Assembly (NCBI GenBank): GCA_029531795.1
Contig: JAPEIS010000014.1
Span: 1-64,000, forward strand
Origin: Sclerotinia nivalis
Lineage: Eukaryota; Ascomycota; Leotiomycetes; Helotiales; Sclerotiniaceae
Reading direction: 5' to 3'
DNA: 64,000 nucleotides
Under the pieces are notes generated by a model that saw only the letters and a program-made list of their open reading frames with translations, searched no databases and had not been told where the DNA came from. Below, piece after piece: positions 22,800-35,017 of the stretch (the stretch's first letter is position 1; every line of letters starts with the position of its first letter). The translations under genes and the position numbers were made by a program.

Positions 22800-23511
22800 C
22801 TAATTAGTGATCACAAATTAAATTGTTTTCAAAAATCTTTTCAAAACTCCGAATAACCTCATTTTTTCACTCTTTCCACTCAACAACGATTTCTACAATA
22901 TCTCAATTCTCTTTTATACGCTACTTACATCATTATCAATACCATTTTCGAATTCGAATCGATTCAAAATTTCATACCACTATTACGAAAACTCCGAATA
23001 GCTTCAATTTTTCATATCTATCATTATCATCTATTCGAATTTCACCACCCACTTTCTTATCTACACGAATTCGATCCATTTCTTTTTTATTCGATCAATC
23101 AGAAAAACCAAAAGTTATTGTAATTTCGGTATATACATCATCCCGAAATCTTTCGATTTATTTCGTTCAATTTTCCATTCAAAAACCTTCGAAAACGCCA
23201 TTCCCGTTTTTGTATCACAATCAATCTGTTTTCAGATACATTTTGAATATGTTTTTGCTACGAAAATCTGATTCAAAGATCATTCTCCGAACTATATTGC
23301 AATTTACCTTGATTTACCTTTGATGAAGTATCACTAAGCAATGAATCTTCTACAAATTGTATCATTTTTGATGGAATTTCGATTACTTCGTTTCAATCTT
23401 TTCAAATTTTCGTATTATTATATCATATTCAACTTTTACAATTAATACGATCCCTTTATTTTAACAACTTTTCGAATCTCTTTAGAAAATTTTCGAAATG
23501 TTATATCCATT

Positions 23512-26500
23512 TTGTATTATATATCATTCAATCTTATTATCGATCATCATTATCAAATATACAATCTCCTTTTTTCAAAAACCTTATTCTTTTCAATTCT
23601 TTCTTTTCTTTATTATATATATTATATAATTATATATTACAAAACTATAGTTATAGTAAACTATTTAGTTATTATAAATGATCTCAAGCTTATAAAACAA
23701 ATTTATAAGGGTTTGAAAAAGAAATACGATTCCATTATTGGTTCTAACGAAAAAGAACAGAATTCAGTATAGGAATATATTTTATTTCGTAGATATCAAT
23801 ATCAATATACTAGGATGTACAATAAAGAGGTTAATGATGTTTTTAAAGAGGATTTTAAGAATTGAATAATAAAGAATTTCGTTCTAGCTCGTTGTCCTTA
23901 TTTAGTATTTTTTCGAAACGTTCTTTATAAGAACAATTTCTACATCAACAAAATTGATAAAAATACTTTGAAAAAGAATCTCGTTGATACTCTTGTTTAT
24001 AAGTATTCTATATAAACAAATAAACAATTGCAAGAATGACTTCCACACTTCTTAAATATAACATCTCCTATACTTCGATACTATCTCGAAAAGTTTACTT
24101 CGATCGATATATATGATTTTTCAATTTTTGGCAATACCACCAATATCAAAAAGGACATTAATCAAGTTGAACCATTTTAGAATTACAACAACAATGATCC
24201 ATTTCAAATGATTAATCCTTATATTACTATCTCTGAAAGGAATAAGAAGATTATTCAAAGTATTATAAACCTTGGCAAGTTTTACAATAGGGATATAAAG
24301 TATAATAATTCCAATGATAATATTCAATACAAACTTGTCATTTTTTATAATTAATACAATAAAGTCAATTTATCTTCTTTCTATTATAATTTAGTCTTTT
24401 CTATAATATTATAAGACGAAACATTAAACTTCTATTTCATTATCGTTAGTTTCCGCAAACTATCTTTTGATAAAAGCATGTACTATATATATAACTATTT
24501 CGAAAATCAAGAATATCAATAAGCAACTTTCACCAAATGGACTTTTATTATATTAGCTTTAGTTCAAAAAGACAACCCTATCGCTATTATTCTTAAATAC
24601 TTCGAAAAACTAATCAATACATTTCGAGATCTTCGATTCAATCTTTTTATCGATTAACAAAATGAATCTTTTATACTCTTGAAGATTATTACTATTTGTT
24701 ATTCCTACCCTATATATAAATTAGCTTGTTCTAATCCTACTTTGATTTATACAAATCAAATTAGCAAGATATACTTTAGTATTATAATTTATAATCTTTT
24801 ATCCAACAATAATCTATAATTATAACTTCAGAAAAAACCTTTTTCCGAATTCGATCTTTTTCAAAAGGAAGCATACTATACAGATCGGATTTACAAAAGC
24901 AATTGAAGAATTCTATTTCGTTTTTCAGATTTTAATACAAAATTCCAAGGCAAAAAGTATTGTAAATATTATATTTGTAAGAAAGAAGATTATTGATCAA
25001 TTAATCATTCTATCGAAAAACAAAAAGAAGTTAGACGATGTTATTGGGAATTTGTTAGAGCCAAATAACCCGAATATACTTCTATCTTCAAATATTTGTA
25101 TCGTCAATATATTATAGACGAATATAATGCAATTACCCTTTCGGATGAGCAATTTATTCTTCTTATAAAGGAATACGAAAACTTTCTACAAAAAACCCTT
25201 CAAAAGGAATTAAACGATGATTTTAATCTCGAAGGATTTTTCAACGAATTCATTTCTTCAAAGGTTCAACAAGTTGTTATCGAGCTCTACAACAATACTA
25301 CTACTCATTTCTTGAGAACCACAACTCCATTATCGATTCAAACCTTCTTCAATTATTATTATTCAAATGAAGAATTCATCAGAATCATAATCGATTCGGG
25401 AGCTGTTGTTAAATTAACTACTGATCTTTATCAAGTTGAAGTTCTATAGAAACTTATCAATATTATAATTATATCAAACTTTAACTCTAATACTAATTTC
25501 GTCTTTGGAATTGATAATACTAAATCAAAGAGAACTGTAATATTTGATATACCTATTAAAAGTATTACTTTTTATATTGTAAATACTTATACCTTATTCC
25601 TTTTATTATTGATAAATATAGATCATTTACAAATGGTTTTTGACAACTTTGATAATACTATTATAAATTCCAAAGAAAACAAAATCTGCTTTATAATTAG
25701 AAAATTCGGTTATATATTTCTTTTATAAAATATCATTCCTTCTTTCAATTCAATAAAAATATACTCTTTTATTTCATTCTTTTATCTTACCAATATAGAA
25801 TTTCGAAGATTATATTATCGATTTGATTACTCTTCTATAAAAAAACTCTATAATATCTTGAAATATACTAATTATAACGAATATACCGAAAAAGAACTTT
25901 GTGAATTCAACAAATTTTGCCATTTCTATCAAAAATATAATAGATCTTTAAAATGATTCAAATTTACCTTATATAATAATATCGAATTCAATTTCATAAT
26001 TTATATCGATGTTATATATCTAGATGGAAAACTAATCTTGTGTATTATCGATCAAACAATATGTTTCCAAGTTGTACGATTTCTATTTAATATTTCAGTA
26101 ATTGCAATTTGGAATGCTTTCAAGGAATACTGGATCGATATCTATATTGGATCTTCAGATTACTTAATTTACGATACCAGAAAGAATTTCGTTGGAAAAG
26201 AATTCGTAGATCGAGCTTTATCTATAAATATTATAACGAAATCAGTTCTTATTGAATTTCATTGATTAATTGGCATTGTTGAATAATACCATACATTTCT
26301 CTATTGTATATACGAAATCATCACTAAAGAGATAATTCAAGAACCTGATATTATACAGGATATATATTTCTAAATAATTGTGAAAGCTGTAAATGATTCA
26401 ATTGATCCAAATGATTTAGTTTCTATACTACTTGTATTCGAAATATACTTTATAATTTCCAATCTAAATCTTCCAAATCCTACTATTTTGCAACGAATTG

Positions 26501-28620
26501 TAGCTATTGAAAAAGCTATATAAGAAATTCACAAACTTCGTATACAAAGATAGATTAACGATACTTTAAATTAATAAAATAGTTTTTCAATAGATTATAT
26601 TTATAATCTCCTTATCAATTCTAATGTTTTAATATAATAAGAGATTATTGCTTTTAAAAAAGATAAATAGAAAGATCTGTTTTCTTTTTTTGGAATTAAT
26701 AGTGAAACCTATAGAATTCAACTTTCTAACAGAATTATTGAATTCAAGAATACTATTGTAAAACTATACTATTCTAAATCGGAAAAAGCAATAGATCTCC
26801 CCGATAATCCTAATAAGGAAATCAACCCTTCTAATAATCCGGAATCAACTAATTAGAATCCAGATTCACCAAATCCAATACAAAAGCCTAATCGAAATAC
26901 AATCGTTTGTATAATAATACCCTTTATATCAATTGTCATTCGTTCTATTAATTATATTATACGATATCCTTTAAATCGAATTGAAATTCCAATAATTCAT
27001 TAATACTTTTCAGAAATGTTATTGATATCAATATCTAATTTGATTATCTTTCTAATTAACGAAGATCTAGAAACTATTTCATTTAGATTTAATTTTGTCG
27101 ATTCTTGTAGAAAAGAAATCGAAGGATTATTGGAAAAAGGAACTTTTGAAAACGTTTTCATCTCTTCAATCTTCACCAAAATTTATATCTTCGGAAGCCG
27201 ATTCGTTAACGAGATTAAACATACCAAAACTAATAAAACTATAAAGAAATCAAGATTAATAATTCAAATATACAACAATGCTAAAAAGGAAACTGTTTTG
27301 ATTCAATCTTCAACTTTACAAAGGATTAATCAATAGAAACTAATTGATTCTAATTTCAATCTTTAAACTAGAAAATATTTATATTTATCTTCGCGATATC
27401 TCACAAACCTATATTCAGACTACAATAAAATTAAATCGATTATTTTACATTTATCCTTCTCAAAAAATACAACTTTCATAAAATATTGTTCTTCAAATAA
27501 AGAAACCTTTGTATAATATTACAGAATCGAATAACTATTAATTCAAAACATATTATAATTATCATACAAACCATCTCAACTTTACAATTTCGATTTATAA
27601 TCATTGCCTTCTTTATCGAAACAACAAAATACTTATATTTGTTGATATTCAAACCAACAATACATTTATTATCATCAACAAAGCATTTGTTAAACTAAAA
27701 TAAAAACAATTCAAAGCTATCAAGTTTCAAACAAAAGATCATAAAATATTAACAGAAACAAACCTTTTCAAATTCAATAGAACTATTGTATCATTAATCG
27801 ATAATATTATCAATCTAATTCAAAAGTAATATTGCAAGAACCTTCAATAAATCGTTTTTAATCTTGCAAATCTTAAAGATATCAGAAATAAATTACAAAA
27901 GAATATTTCAATTCAGAAATAATATATCGTTTAACGAACTAAAGAAGTGTATATCGTTAATTTCATTCAACCAAAGACTGTATATTCATTATCCCATATT
28001 ACTCAAATCACCGATCCCACTTTGAGAGATATTGAATTCCTGAATAAGACTTTTTCTTGACAATTCCATAATACTATCAGAGAATTGAAATTCGTTTCAT
28101 TCGATTCAAAAACCTTTACCCTTTTTACATTTGTAGATACAGGATTTGCGAATAACTTTGATCACTCTTCTCAAATCGAATATATTATAATTCTAACAAA
28201 CAAATCTAAAAACGCGAATATCCTTTATTGAATCTCTATTAAATACAAAATAATTATTAGAAATACATTAACTTCAGAACTTTATACAATAACTCTTGAA
28301 TTCGATATAGCAAACATTATAAAATCTTCTTTTGATCAAATAACTATTTACAATCATACTATTCCGCTTATAATATATATCAATTCGAAATCACTTTACA
28401 AATGCCTTATTAAACTTAATACTATATACAAAAAGCGATTAATGATCGATCTGATGTATATTCGTCAATTGTATAAAAGGCAAAAAATTCAGGAGATTCG
28501 ATAAATTGATAGAAATACTAACCTTGTTGATGTAATGACGAAAGTTAAGCTTTGTTAGGCTTTAAAGGAGTTGATTGATACGAATAAAATTAAATTGAAA
28601 ATAAAGATATAAATGAAAAA
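23512..28620 (+). pseudogene. Copia gag-pol remnant
   Basis: Recognisable blocks on the plus strand, in order: gag (LKLIKQIYKGLKKKYDSIIG, about 23690); a CCHC-like knuckle region CKYYICKKEDYWSINH (about 24970-25015); protease FIRIIIDSGAVVKL near 25380; RT N-terminal region with FGSRFVNEIKHTKTNKTIKK and LIQSSTLQRINQ (27016-27336); and RNase H FVDTGFANNFDHSSQIEYII (28130-28190) through NSKSLYKCLIKL and IDRNTNLVDVMTK to about 28560. The domain order and these signatures are those of fungal copia elements. Stops occur throughout, so no product is expected. Confidence 0.8.
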
Positions 28621-28736
28621 AACAGATATTAAGATTTAAGATTTTCGAATATTAAGATTTAGGTTTTCGGACATTATAGTTTTGGGTTTTTCTATTTCGT
28701 TTTTGTATTTACATTTATTGTAATTAATCATTCTTT

Positions 28737-28919
28737 TGAAACCATTTGCATTCAATAATTCTTTCGAACTTTGATATACAATACAACCTTTAATTTAGAG
28801 ATCAATTGTATAGCAATCCAAGCGCTCTTACGGAAATCTCTTTTGTAAATAGCATCAATACGATCAAAACGTTTCTGATCATTTCTATCGTTACGACGGT
28901 TACAGAAGTCGTACCGATA
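28737..28919 (+). repeat. 3' LTR of the inserted copia (shared part)
   Basis: The 183 bp aligned to 22617-22799. Differences are C/T and A/G. It ends GATA, followed at once by the tgaat target duplication. The true start of this LTR may be further left, near 28627. Confidence 0.7.
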
Positions 28920-28924
28920 TGAAT

Positions 28925-30381
28925 ATTATTGTATAATATTAATTTGATTTCTTTATAATTATTTGATATATTTTATAGATTTTCGAATTTACTTTATGCT
29001 TTTTTTGACAATTAGTATATTTGATTATAAAATATTGATATAGTTTATCTTTTATTTGATAAATTATACAAAAATGATTAATTATAAAATATATTTGTTA
29101 TTATAGAATCTATAAACAAAGGATTTTCTGTAATATAATTCTTGATAATCGAATCCTTAGTATTTTTGATATTAAAAATTTGAAAAGAAGGAATAGAATT
29201 TTTCTATTCTTATATTGATTCCTGTAATATATAATCTTTTTCGAATAATTAGATCAATTTCTTTTTCGATAACAAAAATAATAACTATTGTTTTTTCTTT
29301 TTGAATCGATCATTTAATTATCGAAATAAACTAATAAGAAGTTTCTATTAAGGAAAAATTAGTATTGAAAATCTTGATCTTTTTTTTAATAAAATCTATA
29401 TCTTTAGATCCTGAGAATTCCTTTATAGAGATTTTGTAAATGATTATTTTATATTAAGTTTGATCTTTTTGAATCCTTTTGAATTATAAAAACTAATTCT
29501 AGATTAATATCTTTTCTATAAGGAATTGGGAAATAAATAGATCATTAATAATTATAATGATATTATTATTGATCGAAATAGTAATAATTGAGATAATTAA
29601 ATTTTTGATTTCAGCTTTCGTAAATACTTTATTCATTTGGTTTCTTATTATAAAAAGTGAAAAGGAATCCGGATTGGAAATAAGGGAATTGATAAAGATT
29701 AAACGTTTATTTGAACTATTTTCTCTTTTTTTGCATTTTTTCTGAGGGATTTTGCTTATTGATTTTGCTTTTGAAAATGATATTCTATTTGTTAGCTTTG
29801 ATAATTGAGATATAATTAGTATTATTAGATATTGGAAAATTTTTCTGAATAATAAAGAAAATAAATTGATTGAAAAAGATTAATTAAATAGTTTGTTTGT
29901 ATTTTAATCTTTCTGATAATGATTTTGAGATGATTGATTTGAGATATAATAATATTAGATTTTTTTGAAAGTTTCCTTTTTTTGAGATATTCTCTAAAGA
30001 TTTCGATTAGATTTAAGATCTTTGATTATTCCTCGAAAGATTTCTTTAATGATATTGTTTGAATTAAAAGATCTCTAATTCTTTCAATCGCTTTTTTAGC
30101 AAATAATGAATTGGTTTCAAAGTTGATTGATTATCAGTATCGTTTGTTATTGATTTTGAAGAGAATAGATTTATTAAGAGATTGAAAAAGATCATTTAAA
30201 TTAAGAATATCTAATTGGTTTTGCAAATTGAAAAATTGAATTGAGATAGGATTCAAAAAGTTGGATGAATTTTGTATTATAAAAGGGTTTCTAAATAAAG
30301 GAATTGGATTAATAATAAAAAAACTTAATATTGAAGAATCTAATATCATTATTATTTGTAAAGAAATAAATTTAAAAAAGG
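28925..30381 (-). mobile_element. Tad-like LINE, copy 1, part 2 (ORF1 to start of ORF2)
   Basis: Minus-strand translation contains LNLIEIFREYLKKRKLSKKS (about 29950-30030) and IYKISIKEFSGSKDIDFIKKKI (about 29370-29440), matching LINE copy 2 near 61640-61710 and 62210-62280. The CCHC knuckle region and the first codons of ORF2 follow at the copia insertion site. The upper end is cut by the gypsy LTR at 30387. An open 71-codon frame (30134-30349) is the N-terminal part of ORF1. Heavily decayed. Confidence 0.8.
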
Positions 30382-30386
30382 ATTCA

Positions 30387-30623
30387 TATCACGGAGGCAG
30401 CAGACAGGATAACAGAAATCACTTTTATTGATAAGATGTAGTTCGAAGAGCTACGTTTCTATAAAAGGAACGTTTCCTTTAAATATATTTATATATGTTA
30501 GGGCTCCGAACCCTAGCGCTCTTACAGGGTACGATCACCGAGCATGCCCTATTCAATACTGGATCGAACAAATGGAGCCTACTAAAAGGATCGATCCAAT
30601 AGCCTAGCCCTGATCCCATAATA
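30387..30623 (-). repeat. 3' LTR of the outer gypsy
   Basis: Aligns end to end with 43376-43612. This copy has lost more GC in its right half (for example cctattcaatactgg against ccgctcggtgctgg), consistent with C-to-T and G-to-A decay. Confidence 0.85.
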
Positions 30624-30635
30624 GTATCCCCCTTT

Positions 30636-33438
30636 TTAAGGCCGAATTCTGTTGAGGCGATTATGAGGATCAGATTTATTTGGATACCTTTGATAGTAAT
30701 TTTGGATCAGCTTTCGAACGTTATTCAGATAATCAACAGGCTCTTCAGTCAACTTGTTGTAGTTGATCCATTGGACAATATATTTCAAATAAAGATTACC
30801 ACGACCACAACACTCCCAACAGGAATTCAGAGCTTCCTCCACCTCGAATTGTTCGATTCCTTCAACTTCAATAAAAGAAGAAAACGAATTGCATTAATCA
30901 AAAACAAGATTATCATAAACGAAATATAGTAAATTCATATAGAACACAGAATGATTTCTTATCGAAACAGATAATTCGAATTCGTAAATATATACATCTA
31001 TAATTTGCAGAATCCGAAACAGGTTTAGATTCTTCCAATTTAGTTTCTTTTGGAATCTTAGGGTTTTGATATTTTTGATATTTAACCAAATTAGATCACC
31101 AGAATTGTAACAGCGAATAGAAATACAATAGATATTAATATTCTTCGTATAACAAGTTTGGTTAATAATCAATTCGATCTTCAAATACTCAACGATCAGG
31201 GATATTTTCTTAACAAACTCTTTGGTATCCTGAATACCAGAGCGGTTAGTGATAATAAACGGTTCAAACTCTATACATAGATAATAATCATAATTTACAA
31301 AGAACGGGATCAAATGGGAACTTTCAGATCAAACAGAATTGATTGAAAATTCAGTAATCGATAATCATTCGGATCAATCGTCCTGTAAATATAAGATATA
31401 TAATTGAAGATATTATTCAAATATAATATTTACTTTTTCAATTTGCTCATCGGTTTTCGGGTGGTAGGTTATCGATAGTTTCAACATTGTATTCAAGCAT
31501 TTATAAATATATTTCCAGAAATCAAATATAAATTGAATATTACGATCAGATATAATCGTCGATGATAGATTGTACAGCTTCCAGATATACTTCAGGAATA
31601 AGCGGGCTATTTCTTCGGAATTACAAATACTATAATAAAGCAGGAAATGCTTTATTTTAATTAATCGATCGATTATTACAAATATCGTATTATAACCAAA
31701 AATTTTCGGGAAATGCGTTATAAAATCGATCGATATATCCTTTTACATTTGTTGAGGGATCGGAAATGGATAGAGGATACCTTTTTATCCTTTACAGTTC
31801 GGTATTGTTTAGTAACAGTTATGACAATTATATATCTAATGGTTGATATAATTATAATATCTAGATCAATAGTAGTTTCGGGACAGAAACTCGAAGGTGC
31901 GAGTATAATGCAGGTAATCTGTAGTAGGGGAATCGTAAACCAAATAAAGCAATTTAGTTTTTAGATTATTATAATCAAGAACAAAAAGCTTTTTGCAATA
32001 ATACAGCAAACCATTATTCTCGATGCATTCGGATAGGGTAATATAGGGATGTTTGAATACTTTCTCTATCAAAGTTTTTAAAATAGATATAGGTATAGAA
32101 TCGAATATATATACTTCAGTAAATAAAGTTTTCAGTTCTTTTAGTAGTTCGAATAGTAGATCGGGGATTACAACGAATATCGGGGGTTGATTAGGCAGAG
32201 CAATAAGAGTGGGTAGTGGTTTAAGGATCGATAGAGTTTTGGGAATAAACAAAGTATCAAAAGTAGGTGGGGAATTAGGGATGGATAGGATAGATTTAAA
32301 GATTGAATGAATTGAATTAAACTCTTTCAATGATTGATAGGATTGATTATAAGTAATGATTACAAAACGAATTCTTTTCTTTGAAGAATCTATCAAATTA
32401 GATGAAATAAATATAGGCGAGATAAATACGGAAGTAGAAATAGATATAAAGAATAAAACAGAATCAAAGTTTTCTGATTTCAAAATCGTTTAGTTTTGAT
32501 ATAGAAAATATTCATTTTTCTTTTTAAATAGATCCTTTAATTTCCTAATCAGAATATCAGGTTTAGCTCCTTATTTACCTAATCGATAGATAATCTTGAA
32601 ATTGAATCGAAACAGAAATTCAGATCAACAAACTTAACGATAATTCAATAATTTAATAGTTATAAAATACTCCAAATTCTTGTAATCTATAATCACCTAA
32701 ATCGAAGACAACATTCTTTTTAATTCTAAATATCATTTCTCGAAATATCGAATAATAATTAATAATTCTTTATCGTAAATCTCGTAATTATATTCAGCGA
32801 CCGAATATTTTTTCAAGAAATATATAACAAATTTCAGGATTCCTATATTGTTATATTGGAATAATATTCTAATAGATACAAAATCGGATATATCAATCTT
32901 TACAATTATATCTTTTTCCTAATCGAAAACGATTAAAATTAATACTTCAATAAATACTATCTTCAAAACAGAAAAAACTTTTGTATAAATAAGATTTCAA
33001 ACAAACGGAATGTTCTTTTGGATCAAATTAATTAACAAATATATAATAAACGAAAAACCATGAATAAATCGTTAAGAGAAATTACCAAATCCAATAAATA
33101 TTTGTATATTTATTAAATAAACCAGAATCTTTTATTCGATGATCGTTTTGATCTTCGCAGAATCCATTCGGATACCTTCCCAATCTACAATAAAACCCAG
33201 GAATTTGATTTCAGATTTCAAGAAGTTATATTTTTTCAGATTCGTATATAGATTAGTTTTCTTTAAAGCTTTTAGAATCTTTTAAATATAAATGATATAC
33301 TCAAAATAGATTCTATTGTAGATCAGAATATTATCTAGATAAACAATACAGAATATATCTAAATACTTTCATAAAATATCGTTAATAAAACACTAGAACA
33401 TAACAAATACACCAATCAATCCAAAAAGCATAACCAGA
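30636..33438 (-). pseudogene. Outer gypsy pol, 3' part (RT end, RNase H, integrase, chromodomain)
   Basis: Minus-strand remnants from the inner insertion to the LTR: RT active site FCIVYLDNIL (family YLDDIL; D-to-N, about 33322-33355); the integrase zinc-binding lead-in CIENNGLLYYCKKLFVLDYN inside a 205-codon open stretch (31866-32483); and a chromodomain reading NLYLKYIVQWINYNKLTEEP (30636-30842). The chromodomain places it among chromoviruses. Multiple stops. Confidence 0.8.
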
Positions 33439-33443
33439 ATCTC

Positions 33444-33729
33444 TGTTACGATCACGCAACAGTTTCGTCAAAACAAGAAACCTAGACGGAGGCGTTCTTA
33501 TTTCGAATCATCAGCGTAGGAACGTCATCGATCAGTTTGGAATGTTTAGTAAACAAGCTTCTTTGTATTGTTTATGAAAGGACAGGAATGGTGGCGAACT
33601 ATAGGCGTTCTGATATCTCTTTATTGATTGAACTTAAAAGTAATAGTTTATTCATGATTAGAAAGGGTAATGAAAAGTTTGGGCTACGGTTTTACGACTA
33701 ATTGATTCTTTGCCTATGTGATCTTAACA
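33444..33729 (+). repeat. 5' LTR of the young gypsy
   Basis: 286 bp, TGTTACGATC ... GATCTTAACA, read as identical to 40585-40870. The promoter should lie here. No canonical tRNA-type primer site (TGG...) follows; see the self-priming finding. Confidence 0.95.
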
Positions 33730-33802
33730 ATTCTTTTCATTCATCTGAAGAGCAACTCGTCAATTAGTTATCGGTATCTTAACGGAACCCTATCGGATAG
33801 CA

Positions 33803-35017
33803 ATGGTTGGAACAAGAAATACTCCAGGTCGTCCGACTAATTCAAATACTTCTCAAAGTCGAAATAATGCTTCCAGGACCCTTAGTGGGATCGAAGGCGA
33901 GACGCCTATACCTAGTCGTCAACCCACTACACAATTGGAATTAGATCTGACGCAAAGACTTGAAAACATACAAGAAGAGTTCGATGTTTTCAAGCAAGCA
34001 AATCAACAAGAAATTGAAGAGACTTTTGCTCGTCTTATACAGGAAAGGGTATCTAATTTACCATCAGCGATCGCCAGAGGAACAGGGGCGACGTCTAACC
34101 CCATTCATGCTTCTCCAGGGAAACCTCCAAAACTTCAAAAGCTGCCATCTTATAAAGGTCTTAATATTGGAGAAGCAAAGGATTTCTTTTTCCAGGCTGA
34201 ACTTATGTTTCGAAATGATGATGAGTATTATTTCCCAACTGATCAAAAGAAGATAGATCATGTTATTCAATACTTTCAACAACAACCACTTGCGGTTTGG
34301 CGTCGATATGAAGCTTCTACAACGAATTCTAATATGTCTTGGGAAGAATTCAAAGAATACATGTGCGATGCGATATTAGATAAAGGCAATCGACAGCGAC
34401 ATGCTATACAACAAATCATCAATGCTAAACAACAATCTAATCAAAGTGTGAACAGTTTTGTAGCACACCTCGATAGTTTGGAGGAGGAAATCGAATCTGA
34501 AGCGGACAGTGTTTGTAAAGAACGACTTTTATCAGGTTTACTTCCCTATATTGCTAAACGAATTTCAGAATCCATTCAACAGCCTGAAAGTCGAAACGAT
34601 TTAATTAAGCAAGCATGTCGTCTCGAGAATGTGGATAAAATGTACCGCTCACAAGATGCAAATGATCCGCCTCGTGGTCGAAGACAAAACAATACAGTTA
34701 TATTATCAAATTCATCCTTTAATCGTTCTCAAAATGAATCATCTAAACAGCAAAATAATACATCATCAGCGACCGATACACAATCGCAGCAGCGTTCTAA
34801 ATCTCCTTCAAAGGAAAAACCCAACAAAGAAAACCAGAAAAACGATTATAGACAAAGGGACCTGATTTGTTTCCGTTGTCAACAAAAGGGTCATTATGCA
34901 AATGGATGCACTAATCCGCCTGTATGCCGATGGTGTAAAGGAGATCATCAATCTCGCGCTTGTCCTACACATTCCCAAAAGGAAAAGAATCAGGGAAACG
35001 ATCAGACCCAGCAGTAA
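33803..35017 (+). CDS. gag: Gag polyprotein of the young gypsy
   Basis: 404 aa from ATG 33803, 74 bp downstream of the 5' LTR. The N-terminus is Ser/Thr/Asn-rich, followed by a coiled-coil-like Glu/Gln segment (about 48-80). The Ty3-type capsid core follows, with [13 protein letters not shown] and the later [21 protein letters not shown]. The basic C-terminus has two zinc knuckles, [14 protein letters not shown] (CX2CX4HX4C, about 353-366) and [13 protein letters not shown] (about 372-384). The frame is intact. Its last 58 bases overlap the pol frame, and a GGGAAAC heptamer in the zero frame (34993-34999) sits 15 bases before the stop codon, so pol is probably made by -1 frameshifting. Confidence 0.95.

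Larger units (their letters stand above)
22558..28919 (+). mobile_element. Decayed Ty1/copia retrotransposon inserted in the LINE
   Basis: A 6.36-kb plus-strand element flanked by a 5-bp target duplication tgaat (22553-22557 and 28920-28924), which lies exactly between codons of the LINE ORF2. The LTRs share 183 bp (22617-22799 and 28737-28919), differing almost only by transitions. The 5' LTR has a distinct 59-bp head. Inside are gag, protease, integrase, RT and RNase H remnants. Every domain carries stops. Confidence 0.85.
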
